Positions 16,409 through 25,352 of a stretch of 64,000 nt of DNA are shown here, in pieces. Every line of letters begins with the position of its first letter. The stretch's first letter is position 1. Source of the stretch: Candidatus Gastranaerophilales bacterium (GTDB taxonomy: Bacteria; Cyanobacteriota; Vampirovibrionia; Gastranaerophilales; Gastranaerophilaceae). The notes beneath the pieces were generated by a model. That model saw only the letters and a program-made list of their open reading frames with translations. It was not told the origin of the DNA and did no database searches. The translations under genes and the position numbers were made by a program. Location: positions 1 to 64,000 of the forward strand of contig CALUQY010000002.1 of the NCBI GenBank assembly GCA_944323035.1, given 5' to 3'.

Positions 16409-17035
16409 ATGACGAAGAATGAAAAAACAATGGAAGAACAATTGAACGAAGATAAACTTCAAGAATTAGCTGAAGAAGAAGCAAAAGCTCAGGCTAAGAA
16501 AAATAAAGCTAACCAAAAACGCTGGTATATCGTTCATACATACTCTGGTTACGAAAACAAGGTTAAAGTAAACCTTGAAAAAATGATTGAAAACCAGGGA
16601 CTCGGCGACAGAATTTTCCGTATAGAAGTTCCGCAAAAAACAGTCACCCAGATTAAAGGCGGTAAAAAGACCGAAAAAGAAGAAAAAGTATTTCCGGGCT
16701 ACGTCTTAGTCGAAATGATTATGGACGAAGAAACCTGGTACGTTGTAAGACACACAACCGGTGTTGCAAAATTCGTTGGCTCTGCTAAAAAACCTATTCC
16801 GGCAAAAGACAGCGAAATTAAAAAGATCATTAACCGCTCATCTTCTCAAACACAAAAAATTGAACTTGATGTTAAAGTCGGCGACAAAGTCAGAATTACA
16901 TCAGGGCCGTTTGCAGAATTTGTTGCGGATATTATTGAAGTTTACCCTGATAAGGCTAAACTCAGAGCAAATGTTTCAATCTTCGGCCGCGAAACTCCGG
17001 TTGAATTGGAATATAAACAAATTAATAAGCTTTAA
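16409..17035 (+). CDS. nusG: Transcription factor NusG
   Basis: A 208-residue elongation/antitermination factor. After a charged 35-residue N-terminal extension, the NGN domain starts at KRWYIVHTYSGYENKVK and includes FPGYVLVEM. The KOW motif VKVGDKVRITSGPFAEF lies near 155. It starts at an ATG after AAAGGTGG and is coupled to secE. Confidence 0.97.
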   Translation: MTKNEKTMEEQLNEDKLQELAEEEAKAQAKKNKANQKRWYIVHTYSGYENKVKVNLEKMIENQGLGDRIFRIEVPQKTVTQIKGGKKTEKEEKVFPGYVLVEMIMDEETWYVVRHTTGVAKFVGSAKKPIPAKDSEIKKIINRSSSQTQKIELDVKVGDKVRITSGPFAEFVADIIEVYPDKAKLRANVSIFGRETPVELEYKQINKL

Positions 17036-17122
17036 TTATCAGTAAAATCAATCCGCAAGGGTTGAGTAGTACAACACAATGTGGAAGGGACGCCCCCGCT
17101 ATCACCACAAAAGGAGAAAACA

Positions 17123-17551
17123 ATGGCAAAAAAAGTAACAGGAAAAATTAAGCTTCAAATCGAAGCCGGAAAAGCAAATCCGTCACCTCCGGTTGGTCCT
17201 GCTTTAGGTCAACACGGTGTTAACATCATGGATTTCTGCAAACAGTTCAACGCAAGAACAGAATCACAAGCAGGATACATTATCCCGGTTGTTATTGATG
17301 TATACGAAGACAGAAGTTTCACTTTCGTAACAAAATCACCTCCGGCTCCTGTATTGATTAAAAAAGCTCTGGGCCTGTCAAAAGGTTCAGCAACTCCAAA
17401 CAAGGACAAAGTTGGTGAAATCACTCAAGCTCAACTTGAAGAAATCGCTAAAATTAAAATGAACGACCTTAACGCAACAACCCTTGAAGCAGCTGTAGAA
17501 ATGATTAAAGGTTCTTGCAGAGCTATGGGCGTTACGGTGAAGGCTGAGTAA
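17123..17551 (+). CDS. rplK: Ribosomal protein uL11
   Basis: A 142-residue protein starting [18 protein letters not shown], with [15 protein letters not shown] and the rRNA-binding C-terminal domain. The ATG at 17123 has the ribosome binding site AAAAGGAGAAAA. About 90 nt separate it from nusG; I see no gene there. Confidence 0.97.
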   Translation: MAKKVTGKIKLQIEAGKANPSPPVGPALGQHGVNIMDFCKQFNARTESQAGYIIPVVIDVYEDRSFTFVTKSPPAPVLIKKALGLSKGSATPNKDKVGEITQAQLEEIAKIKMNDLNATTLEAAVEMIKGSCRAMGVTVKAE

Positions 17552-17606
17552 TAACAAATGGAAGGATTTAACCAATCCGCTAACACCATGAAAGGAATTT
17601 AAACAA

Positions 17607-18329
17607 ATGAGTAAATTAACTAAAAAACAAAAGAAAATGCAAGAGATGCTCGCAGGTTTTGAACAACCGGCAAGCGCTGTTGACTCAATAAAAAAACTTA
17701 AAGAAATTTCCAAAGAAGTTTCTAAATTCAACGAAACAGTAGAATGCCACATGAGATTAGGTATTGACGTTCGTCAGGCTGACCAGCAAATCAGATCAAC
17801 AATCGTACTTCCTGCCGGTCTTGGTAAAGAAGTAAGAGTTTGCGTTATCGCAAAAGGCCCTAAAGCAACAGAAGCAACAACAGCAGGTGCTGAATACGCA
17901 GGCGCAGAAGAAATTGTTGAAAAAATTGCCGGCGGCTGGTTTGAATTTGACACATTGATTGCAACACCTGATTGTATGGGTATGCTCGGTAAATTAGGCC
18001 GTGTTCTCGGGCCTAAAGGCTTGATGCCAAACCCTAAAACAGGTACTGTAACAATGGACATCGCTAAAGCAGTTAAAGATGCTAAAGCAGGTAAAGTTGA
18101 ATTCAGAGCAGACAAACAAGGTATGATTCACTGCCCTATCGGTAAAGTTGAATTCAGCGAAGAAGATTTGACTAAAAACTTTGCAACACTGGTTGACGCT
18201 ATTTTGAGAGCAAAACCTTCAGCAGCAAAAGGTACATTCGTTAAATCTATCTACCTTTCAACTACAATGGGCCCTGGCTTGAAACTTGATCCTAAAAACA
18301 TCGCAAACGAAGTTAAAGAACTTGTATAG
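17607..18329 (+). CDS. rplA: Ribosomal protein uL1
   Basis: A 240-residue L1-stalk protein, with [16 protein letters not shown] in the rRNA-binding region and the usual two-domain length. It follows rplK by 55 nt. Unlike the common rplKAJL operon, transcription ends right after it at a strong terminator, and rplJ and rplL are not in the window. Confidence 0.97.
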   Translation: MSKLTKKQKKMQEMLAGFEQPASAVDSIKKLKEISKEVSKFNETVECHMRLGIDVRQADQQIRSTIVLPAGLGKEVRVCVIAKGPKATEATTAGAEYAGAEEIVEKIAGGWFEFDTLIATPDCMGMLGKLGRVLGPKGLMPNPKTGTVTMDIAKAVKDAKAGKVEFRADKQGMIHCPIGKVEFSEEDLTKNFATLVDAILRAKPSAAKGTFVKSIYLSTTMGPGLKLDPKNIANEVKELV

Positions 18330-18345
18330 TTGAAACAGATTATAA

Positions 18346-18377
18346 AAAAACCGCTCCTGAAAAGGGGCGGTTTTTTA
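18346..18377 (+). terminator. Terminator after rplA
   Basis: Hairpin CCGCTCC-TGAAAA-GGGGCGG with flanking A and T runs. It closes the rpmG-rplA block. The T run overlaps the stop codon of the gene remnant on the opposite strand. Confidence 0.88.
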
Positions 18378-18503
18378 TTGTTCTAATTTTTTAAATTCTA
18401 TAGTATATCCTAATTTTTCTAAAATAACACTCAGCTCATTAAAATTTGCAGTACCTTTTTTTAACTTGGCGGACAAATTTTGAACCGAATAAGGTTTACC
18501 TTT
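18375..18503 (-). pseudogene. C-terminal remnant of a small XRE/antitoxin-like protein
   Basis: On the minus strand about 40 codons read KGKPYSVQNLSAKLKKG, then ANFNELSVILEKLGYTIEF, ending at a TAA (18377-18375). This is the last part of a helix-turn-helix protein of the type that compares a repeat number with LGY at the end. Upstream of the first residues in this frame is a stop, and no start codon or N-terminal half exists, so it is a decayed fragment. The prepilin remnant's promoter now overlaps it. Confidence 0.55.
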
Positions 18504-18508
18504 ATTAT
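18480..18508 (+). promoter_or_regulatory. Promoter of the prepilin remnant
   Basis: TTGAAC (18480-18485), 17 nt, TATTAT (18503-18508), followed by the AAGAAAGGATAGAA ribosome-binding segment shared with the other prepilin genes. Confidence 0.55.
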
Positions 18509-18540
18509 AAATTTAAATATGTTAAGAAAGGATAGAAATT

Positions 18541-18725
18541 ATGAAATATACTGCATTTACTATAAAGATGTTTTTGGAATTCCGCCATGGACTTATATGT
18601 CAAGTACGTTTAGCTCTATTAAGGATAAAGAAGTTTGGGCACTGGCATTTTCAGGTGGCTTTGTTCACTCACAGGTTTCCGCAGATGCAAATGGCAGTCG
18701 AGCAGTTCGTTGTATAAAACGATAA
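18541..18725 (+). pseudogene. Prepilin-like gene remnant (internal deletion and frameshift)
   Basis: The start is intact: AAGAAAGGATAGAAATT then ATG and codons for MKYTAFTI, the leader of this prepilin family. After about 15 codons a different frame carries a typical family C-terminus: WTYMSSTFSS, then WALAFSGGFVH and the terminal RAVRCIKR, ending at 18725. This compares with WSSS...WALDFSYG...WCVKR in the gene at 34842. The whole body, some 300 codons, is gone and the two ends are out of frame with each other. A dead prepilin copy. Confidence 0.75.
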
Positions 18726-18756
18726 ATTTATGTTATAATAGGGCAGGAGGCAGGAC

Positions 18757-19368
18757 GTGGAAAAGGGATTATTTATAACATTTGAAGGTTGTGACGGGTG
18801 TGGAAAGACTACCCAGCTTGAACTTCTTGCGAAATACTTGCAGGATAAAGGTTATGATGTTATCGTAACCAGAGAACCGGGTGCCAGAGGTTTAGGCGAA
18901 AAGCTACGCGAAATCCTGCTCAACTATGACGGCGAAGTGTCCTCAAATTGTGAATCCTTTTTATTCCTTGCCGACAGGGCGCAGCATATTGATACAATCG
19001 TCAAGCCGGCAATAGATGCCGGCAAAATCGTTCTTTGCGACAGGCATATTGATTCCACTGCTGCATATCAGGGTTACGGCAGAGGACTTGACCTTGAACA
19101 GATAAATTACCTGAATAACATTGCAACAAGCGGCTTAAAGCCTGATTTAACCCTGCTTTTTGATGTGGATATTGAAACGTCCATGGCGCGCGTCGGAAAC
19201 AACAAAGACAGAATGGAAAACGCCGGCATAGAGTTTCAGGAAAAAGTCCGCCACGGCTATTTAGAACTTGCGAAAAAAGAGCCAAAACGTATAAAAGTTT
19301 TTGACTCCGGAAAAACTATAGAACAACTTCATCAAGAGGTTCTTGGCATAATGGCTCCGTTACTTTAA
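18757..19368 (+). CDS. tmk: Thymidylate kinase
   Basis: Phosphorylates dTMP to dTDP. The P-loop is FEGCDGCGKTTQ (8-19), followed by TREPG and DRHIDSTAAYQGYG; 203 residues is typical. The start is a GTG at 18757 after GGCAGGAGGCAGG. It sits 31 nt after the prepilin remnant and converges on a small LuxR-type gene. Confidence 0.96.
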   Translation: MEKGLFITFEGCDGCGKTTQLELLAKYLQDKGYDVIVTREPGARGLGEKLREILLNYDGEVSSNCESFLFLADRAQHIDTIVKPAIDAGKIVLCDRHIDSTAAYQGYGRGLDLEQINYLNNIATSGLKPDLTLLFDVDIETSMARVGNNKDRMENAGIEFQEKVRHGYLELAKKEPKRIKVFDSGKTIEQLHQEVLGIMAPLL

Positions 19369-19373
19369 TTTAT

Positions 19374-19577
19374 TTATTTTGTTTTTTCCATATATAAAGC
19401 AAGTTTCAACGCGGCCTGAAAGCAGTTACGGACTTTCAATTTTTTAAAAACAGACTGCATATTGTCATCTATAACCGCAACAGGGGCAAAAAGCCGGCCG
19501 CTGATTTCTGCATTTGTATTACCGTCCGCAATAAATCGTAATACTATAAACTCACTTGGCGACAACAATTTTAACAT
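19374..19577 (-). CDS. Stand-alone LuxR-type HTH protein
   Basis: A 67-residue protein that is nothing but a GerE/LuxR DNA-binding domain: LSPSEFIVLRFIADGNTNAEI, then the recognition helix region and LKVRNCFQAALKLALY. It has no receiver or ligand domain. The ribosome binding site AAGGAGAG precedes the ATG. It converges on tmk and lies 650 nt from the prepilin remnant; the other stand-alone LuxR protein of the window also lies beside a prepilin gene. Confidence 0.8.
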   Translation of the reverse strand: MLKLLSPSEFIVLRFIADGNTNAEISGRLFAPVAVIDDNMQSVFKKLKVRNCFQAALKLALYMEKTK

Positions 19578-19649
19578 GATTAACTCTCCTTACGGTACAT
19601 CATATTATGACATAAATAGGCACAAACGTCATTATTTATCCGGATAATA

Positions 19650-21203
19650 TTACAGGTGAGTTAATGGTTTTCTTTTATTTTTAAGCAGAAGAATCAACGG
19701 TATAACAATAAATGCTACCAGACTCAACACCAGAAACGCGTCATAAAACGCACTTAATCTTGCCTGTTTTAAGAGTTGTTTATAGAGCAAAATATAGGCT
19801 TTTTTCTGTGCAAGGTACGGCGCAAAATACGTCATAAATTTTGCCTTAAACATTGCAAGGCGGGTGTAGAATTGTAAATCTGTTACGCCGAGGTTATGGG
19901 TAAGGTAGGTTTGGTGAACCTGTGAAACACGCATAATGAATGTTGTTGAAACAGAGGTCGCGATTGCTGTAATAGAGCATTTAAAAAGGCTTTGCAGGCC
20001 TGCGCCGTCCGGAGTTTTACGCTTTGAAAGTGTTGCAAACGAAATTGCACTGACCGGAATAAACGTGAATGCAATACCAAACCCGAAAAGTAAATTTATT
20101 AACTGAACGCATTCAAGTGAAGTTTCAAGCGTCATATTGGAAAACATAAATGTAGTACTTCCGAGAATAAAAAGCCCTATGGCAATAAGTATTCTATTAT
20201 CAATTATATCTGCGAGTTTCCCGACAATAGGCAGCATGACTGCACAGGAAATCACACGCGGAAATACCGACAAACCCGAAAGATATGCGTTATAGCCCAG
20301 TAAACTTTGAACAAATTGCGGCACAAGTAAGATAGATGAATATAACATTATATTTACAACCGCAGCGATCGTAGTTCCGCAGATAAAGTTGACGTTTTTA
20401 AGTACACGGATGTTAACAAACGGCTTTTTGTATTCAAGCTCCCAGACAATGAAGAAAATCATTGCAAAAACTGAAAATCCCGTGAGCCAGCAAACCCACG
20501 TTTCGTCAAACCAGTTGAATTGTTCACCTTTATCAAGTACAACCTGCATGCTTCCAAGCCAGAGAATAATCGCTGAAAACCCGACAATATCAAAATCAAG
20601 TTTTTTCTTTGAAGGCTTAAAGTTTTCTTTAATAAACATTTTAATCAGTATTACCGAAATAAAACAAAATGGCAGGTTGACAATAAAAACCCACTGCCAC
20701 GAGTAGTTTTCGGTCAAAAAACCGCCCAGCAAAGGCCCTATCAAAGGCGCAAGGATTACGGCAAAGCCAAATAACCCCATTGCGGTGCCGCGTTTTTGCG
20801 GGAAGGCTTCAAGCAAAATACTTTGACACAGAGGCATCAAGGCACCGCCTCCGACCCCCTGAATTAAACGGGAAAGAATTAAGGTTATCAGATTTGGCGA
20901 AATTATACATAAGAAAGAACCCAGCATAAAAGTTATAATGCAGCCGTTAATCAGTCTGACTTTTCCGAAAGTTCTCAACAGCCAGCCCGTCATAGGAAGC
21001 ATTATACCGTTTGAAATCATATAACTTGTAATAACGGTATTGGATTCATACTGTGTTGCGCCGTAATAACCCGCAATGTATGGCAGGCAAACGTTTGTAC
21101 CGGAGGTTGCGACCATGGCAAAAAACGTCGGCAGCATCATTGAAAATGCCACAACATAAGGGTTTACCGGCTTTTCTTGAACTTGAGTTTGAACTTCTTC
21201 CAC
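19650..21203 (-). CDS. DHA2-family multidrug exporter (EmrB/QacA type)
   Basis: A 517-residue, probably 14-helix major facilitator. It has family features SGTNVCLPYIAGYYG, SRLIQGVGGGALMPLCQ (motif C-like region) and LIGPLLGGFL. Starts at a GTG after GAGGAAAAAGTT. It is the inner-membrane pump of a tripartite system with the fusion protein 25 nt upstream and the divergently encoded TolC-like channel. The repressor of the locus is the MarR protein. Confidence 0.9.
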   Translation of the reverse strand: MEEVQTQVQEKPVNPYVVAFSMMLPTFFAMVATSGTNVCLPYIAGYYGATQYESNTVITSYMISNGIMLPMTGWLLRTFGKVRLINGCIITFMLGSFLCIISPNLITLILSRLIQGVGGGALMPLCQSILLEAFPQKRGTAMGLFGFAVILAPLIGPLLGGFLTENYSWQWVFIVNLPFCFISVILIKMFIKENFKPSKKKLDFDIVGFSAIILWLGSMQVVLDKGEQFNWFDETWVCWLTGFSVFAMIFFIVWELEYKKPFVNIRVLKNVNFICGTTIAAVVNIMLYSSILLVPQFVQSLLGYNAYLSGLSVFPRVISCAVMLPIVGKLADIIDNRILIAIGLFILGSTTFMFSNMTLETSLECVQLINLLFGFGIAFTFIPVSAISFATLSKRKTPDGAGLQSLFKCSITAIATSVSTTFIMRVSQVHQTYLTHNLGVTDLQFYTRLAMFKAKFMTYFAPYLAQKKAYILLYKQLLKQARLSAFYDAFLVLSLVAFIVIPLILLLKNKRKPLTHL

Positions 21204-21228
21204 AACTTTTTCCTCAAATACCGCTCAA

Positions 21229-22308
21229 CTATGCCTTTTCTTTGTTTTTATACCCGCGGATTTTAACCTTCGGAACAACGGACATCCCCGGAATTACGTT
21301 ATAATCCGAAAAATCTTCCGTAAAACGGATTTTAACAGGAATTCTCTGAACAATTTTTACATAACTTCCGACAGCGTTTTCAGGCGGGAAAAGACTTGAT
21401 TTAGCGCCTGAGGCGTACTGAATACTGTCTACTACGCCTTTGAAACGTTTGTTCGGGTAGGTATCAATCTTAATTTTAACTTCCTGTCCTTCTTTCATGT
21501 GGGTAAGCTGGTTTTCTTTAAAATTTGCGACAACCCAGACTTCTTTCGGAACAATCGACATAACCGGTTGTGCAACTTGAAGGTAATTTCCGACTTCAAC
21601 CGTTCTTGCGCTTACGCGTCCGGATTGCGGTGCATAAATTTTTGTATAAGAAAGATCAAGTTCAGCCTGTGCGATTTCGGCTTTAATCTTGTCGATTTCG
21701 GCAAGCGTTGCTTCGCGTTTTGCCTGATCGGAATGCAGAGCCGATTCCATTGCGCGGTGCGCGTCGTGTGTTGCGTTTTTGCCGGCATCCGCAACGGTTA
21801 ATCCTGTCAGAGCGCGTTCATAGTCCTGTTTGGAAACTATTCCTTCTTTATACATCTCCTGATAACGGTCAAAATCACTTTTGGCAAAATCATATTTAGA
21901 TGTTGCGGAAACTATATCTTCACGGGATTGGCTCAAGTTGGAATGTTTTTCTTCAACCTGCTTTTCAACAACGCCGAGTTTTGCTTTGGCGACCTCAAGT
22001 TCTGCCAGTTTCTTCTGCAAAGTTACTTCATAAGGTTCCGGATCAATTTCAAAAAGTAAATCACCTTTTTGAACCTCATCGTTATCATCAACAAGAAGTT
22101 TCACAACCGGCCCCGAAACACGCGGGGCAATAGAAATCAATCTTCCTTCAACAAAGGCATCGTCCGTTGATTGATAAAACGTTGCATGAACCGCACCAAT
22201 AATCCCGAGAGTAATCAATACCGCCGCACTGACTATCGGCACAAAGACACGTTTCTTACTAATTTCCGTTCTATTTCGACTTTTTCTTAATTTTTCTGAT
22301 GCTTTCAT
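21229..22308 (-). CDS. HlyD/EmrA-type membrane fusion protein
   Basis: 359 residues: cytoplasmic N-terminus, one membrane helix (about 23-42), a split lipoyl-like domain (SIAPRVSGPVVKLLVDDND and IYAPQSGRVSARTVEVGNYL), and a long coiled-coil hairpin (about 90-205). It bridges the DHA2 pump and the outer-membrane channel. It follows the MarR gene by 12 nt, has AAAGGAATATAAAT before the ATG, and is in an operon marR-emrA-emrB. Confidence 0.9.
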   Translation of the reverse strand: MKASEKLRKSRNRTEISKKRVFVPIVSAAVLITLGIIGAVHATFYQSTDDAFVEGRLISIAPRVSGPVVKLLVDDNDEVQKGDLLFEIDPEPYEVTLQKKLAELEVAKAKLGVVEKQVEEKHSNLSQSREDIVSATSKYDFAKSDFDRYQEMYKEGIVSKQDYERALTGLTVADAGKNATHDAHRAMESALHSDQAKREATLAEIDKIKAEIAQAELDLSYTKIYAPQSGRVSARTVEVGNYLQVAQPVMSIVPKEVWVVANFKENQLTHMKEGQEVKIKIDTYPNKRFKGVVDSIQYASGAKSSLFPPENAVGSYVKIVQRIPVKIRFTEDFSDYNVIPGMSVVPKVKIRGYKNKEKA

Positions 22309-22320
22309 ATTTATATTCCT

Positions 22321-22779
22321 TTATAAATTCAACGTAGTGTTATTTTGCAGGTTTGTTTTAATTTTTTGAAGGGTATTAAAGCAGGCATTCATCTCGTCTT
22401 CATCAATGTTTTCAACAGTTTTTGCCCAGATATCCAGAATAAACGGCAGTGCTTTTTCAAACATATCGCATCCTTTTGGCGTAATACTTACTTTCTGAAT
22501 TTGACGCCCCTGGCTTTCAACTTTGCGGCTGATAAACCCCTGCGCCTCTAAAATTGAAATAATTCTTGTAATATTGGCTCTGTCTTTTAATGTAATTGCA
22601 GAGATTTGACGCTGATAAAGATCACCGTGCTCTTTCAACGCCGCAAGCACTGTAAACTGTTCCGGTGTTATTTCACAAACATTTTTAGAGAAAGACTGAA
22701 TAGCAAAAACCCTTGACAACAGACCTATCTGCGTCAAAAGTAATCCTATTTTTTGATTTAATAAAAATTTCGCTTGCAT
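22321..22779 (-). CDS. MarR-family repressor of the efflux locus
   Basis: 152 residues with the MarR winged helix (EQFTVLAALKEHGDLYQRQIS, NITRIISILEAQGFISRKV). First gene of the operon with the fusion protein and pump. An exact inverted repeat, TGTGTTAT-N4-ATAACACA at 22793-22812, covers the -10 regions of both divergent promoters and is the likely binding site. By family analogy, a drug or metabolite ligand would release it. Confidence 0.9.
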   Translation of the reverse strand: MQAKFLLNQKIGLLLTQIGLLSRVFAIQSFSKNVCEITPEQFTVLAALKEHGDLYQRQISAITLKDRANITRIISILEAQGFISRKVESQGRQIQKVSITPKGCDMFEKALPFILDIWAKTVENIDEDEMNACFNTLQKIKTNLQNNTTLNL

Positions 22780-22792
22780 TTTTTATTCCCTT

Positions 22793-22812
22793 TGTGTTAT
22801 CATCATAACACA
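22793..22812. promoter_or_regulatory. MarR operator overlapping divergent promoters
   Basis: Perfect 8+8 inverted repeat TGTGTTAT-CATC-ATAACACA. For the marR side, TGGACA-16-TATGAT places the -10 inside it. For the tolC side, TTGCAT-18-TATCAT also ends inside it. One protein dimer would block both transcripts. Confidence 0.82.
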
Positions 22813-22830
22813 AGAATAACAGGTGTCCAG

Positions 22831-24210
22831 ATGACAATTAAAAAATGTTTAATTATTTTAATAAATTTGATTTTATTAGCCGGAAGTGTACAAGCGAAAA
22901 CCATTGAAGATAAAGGGATTCAGTACCTTAATCTTGAATACTGGGAAAATTATAACGACGAATATTTGAATAAATATCTTAAAGATTTGTATGAAAACAA
23001 TCAGGATTTAAAAATCGCGAAGTTAAATTCTCTGCAGTCACAGGACAGTATTAAAATGCAATTTGCGAATCAACTTCCGTATTTAGGTTTTCAAGGAAGG
23101 TATATGTGGGAACCGCATGCCGCAGATCAAAGATTTGGTGATCTTCTAATCCCGAGCTATCATCAGTATAATTTGCTTCTTCCGCTGGCAATGTCCTATG
23201 AAGTGGACATCTGGGGCAAAAATTACCTCAAAACCAAAAGCGTCAAAATGGTTGACGAAATTATCCGACAGGATGAAAGAAGTACTTATATTTCAATAAC
23301 TTCCAACTTTGCAGGTGACTATTATAATCTTATTAAAATTAAACAATTGTTGAAAAATATGCGCAAGATAAAAGAAATTGAGGTCGACCTTGTCGCAAAA
23401 ACGGAGAAAAAATATGCAAGAGGTCTTGCCTCAATTACGGAAGTTTTGAATGAAAAACAGGAACTTGCCAAAATTGAAATGGACTTAAACCTTTTGGAAA
23501 AAAGTCTTGATTTAATTAATGATGAATTAATGGTTCAGCTTGGCAACAGAAACCTGAAAGAGTTTGACACAATCGCCTATGATGATATCAAAACTTTTGA
23601 TATACCGGAAGAAATCGACTCCGAACGTATTCAGAACAGACCGGATCTTAAGAAAACAGAATTCTATATCAAAAAAATCGGTATTGATGTAAAAGTTGCA
23701 CGCCGTGAATTTTTACCAAAATTTATTCTGTTCGGTCAATTCGGTTTTAACGCTTACAGTTTCTCAAGATTGTTTGCCCCTAATACTCTCTTAAGCAGTA
23801 TCGGCGTTCTGCCTCAGGTGGATTTATTCACGGGCGGTGCTAAAAAAGCAAACTTGAATTTGAAAAAACACGAATACAAAAAAGCACTTGAATACTACGA
23901 AAAAACAATTCTCACCTCGCTTCAGGAGCTTAACGACGCACTTGTCAGCGCAAAAACCTGCAAAGCTAACTACGAAAAAGATATAGAAAAAATTACGATT
24001 GAACATGAAAAGTTAAGACTAAAACAACGCGAACTCGAAATCGGCTCAATATCACAATTCGATGAACTCGTTGCGGAAAAATATGCACTCAAACTTGAAC
24101 AGGAACTTGTCAACGAAAAAATTAACTACATTGTTTCAACAATAAATCTTTATAAGGCGCTTGGCGGTGAAAATTATCTTCAAACCGGCGAAGAAACAAC
24201 TGATTTATAA
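22831..24210 (+). CDS. TolC-like outer-membrane efflux channel
   Basis: The ATG at 22831 follows ACAGGTGTCCAG and gives 459 residues with a signal peptide (about 1-22, VQAK). Two long helical repeats (OEP domains) are visible, with YEVDIWGKN, NRPDLKKTEFYI and LQELNDALVSAKTCKANYEKD as family landmarks. It supplies the outer-membrane part of the drug exporter and shows this cell has an outer membrane. It is divergent from marR and regulated through the shared operator. Confidence 0.9.
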   Translation: MTIKKCLIILINLILLAGSVQAKTIEDKGIQYLNLEYWENYNDEYLNKYLKDLYENNQDLKIAKLNSLQSQDSIKMQFANQLPYLGFQGRYMWEPHAADQRFGDLLIPSYHQYNLLLPLAMSYEVDIWGKNYLKTKSVKMVDEIIRQDERSTYISITSNFAGDYYNLIKIKQLLKNMRKIKEIEVDLVAKTEKKYARGLASITEVLNEKQELAKIEMDLNLLEKSLDLINDELMVQLGNRNLKEFDTIAYDDIKTFDIPEEIDSERIQNRPDLKKTEFYIKKIGIDVKVARREFLPKFILFGQFGFNAYSFSRLFAPNTLLSSIGVLPQVDLFTGGAKKANLNLKKHEYKKALEYYEKTILTSLQELNDALVSAKTCKANYEKDIEKITIEHEKLRLKQRELEIGSISQFDELVAEKYALKLEQELVNEKINYIVSTINLYKALGGENYLQTGEETTDL

Positions 24211-24265
24211 GTATTAAGCAGGTTCGGCAATTGAGGAAACCGTACAGATATTTTTCAATATTTGT

Positions 24266-25135
24266 ATGAAATTTAAAGATGAATTTATAAGATTTTTATC
24301 AAAATTTAAAATTGTATTTATAGTTCTAATTTTAGGACTTATAATCCTCAAAGCAATTGACCTTTCGCACATGCGGATAACTGCGGTATTTACGGAATTA
24401 GAGCCTTTTTCCAATATAAATGTTTACTATAAAGGGTTCAAAATCGGACGCGCAGTAAAAGTTGTTCCAAGCAAAGATTTTTTGACAACCAGAGTGACAA
24501 TCGCGCTGAACAGCTGGACTTATAACCTGCCAAACAACATCAAGGTAAAAGTCCAGAAAGCCCAAAAAGATTCCGATGTTGACTACATGGAAATTCTTTA
24601 TCCGGGTTCGCCTTCGCTTACACGTATAAAATATGGCGATAAGGTTGAAGGCATTGTATCCCGCGACTGGAGCGATATTATAAATAACGTTGCGGAAGGC
24701 GGCGGGCTGGATGAATTAAAAGGCAACGCCAACAATCTGCTCGACAGTGCAAACGATGCCGCAAAAAACGTAAGCGCACTTTTAGAAGAGATAACCTCAA
24801 TCCTGAAAGATATTCACCCGCAGATTACGACTGCTGCGAATAATCTTTCAAACACAACTGCAAACCTCAATCTAATGTCTGCAAAACTTGAAAGATCTAT
24901 TGATGATAAATATATATCCAATTCAATCTTCAATGTCCAGAATACGACCAAAAACTTTGAAGGCACAACTCTTCTTATCAACACGAAAACACTTCCTGCA
25001 GTCAATGCAACAATTTGCAGTTTGAAAACATTAATTGATAATATAAATACCATAGTGAAAGGTATAGGCAACACACTGCAAAAACGCATGGGCGGTGCAA
25101 GATTAATCTTTGGCACACCGGTTTCTAAAAGATAA
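24266..25135 (+). CDS. MCE/MlaD-family lipid transport protein
   Basis: 289 residues: membrane helix at about 15-30, MCE domain at about 36-130 (FTELEPFSNINVYYKGFKIGRAV, DYMEILYPG), then a helical region of about 150 residues suited to hexamer or needle formation. MCE proteins carry phospholipids between membranes; in Cyanobacteria the MlaD homologue works with an ABC transporter. No mlaE or mlaF gene is nearby. It starts 56 nt after tolC and its stop codon is overlapped by the left end of an R1 repeat. Confidence 0.85.
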   Translation: MKFKDEFIRFLSKFKIVFIVLILGLIILKAIDLSHMRITAVFTELEPFSNINVYYKGFKIGRAVKVVPSKDFLTTRVTIALNSWTYNLPNNIKVKVQKAQKDSDVDYMEILYPGSPSLTRIKYGDKVEGIVSRDWSDIINNVAEGGGLDELKGNANNLLDSANDAAKNVSALLEEITSILKDIHPQITTAANNLSNTTANLNLMSAKLERSIDDKYISNSIFNVQNTTKNFEGTTLLINTKTLPAVNATICSLKTLIDNINTIVKGIGNTLQKRMGGARLIFGTPVSKR

Positions 25136-25352
25136 AGCAGTTCTTCGCCACCTACCAGGCTTGCTCAAAGCATCAGCCGGTGCTCGCAATGTTGGCACAC
25201 ATGAGTATGACAAGCAGGCGAGCATTACATCTCTACCGTTTCAAATCTTTGATTTGTCAGACAGTAATCGCAAGCCTGCACTGTGGCTCGCTGTCTAATA
25301 CGACACTCTAAAATCTCGCTCACGTTCCTTATCGCGAGATTTTCTCGGACAA
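25134..25352 (+). repeat. R1 dispersed repeat filling the mlaD - 25353 gap
   Basis: Starts AAAGCAGTTCTTCGCC within the mlaD stop codon and ends TTTCTCGGACAA, abutting the stop codon of the convergent gene. The right part folds into a perfect stem, AAAATCTCGC / GCGAGATTTT. CTGTCTAATACGACACTC is present. At 219 bp it is the longest copy; the extra length is in the variable middle. It may serve as a bidirectional terminator here. Confidence 0.85.

Noticed and set aside
18541-18723. The 60-codon frame from the prepilin ATG as an intact small gene
   Set aside because: After the leader its frame reads out of phase with a recognisable prepilin C-terminus, so it is a by-product of a deletion.
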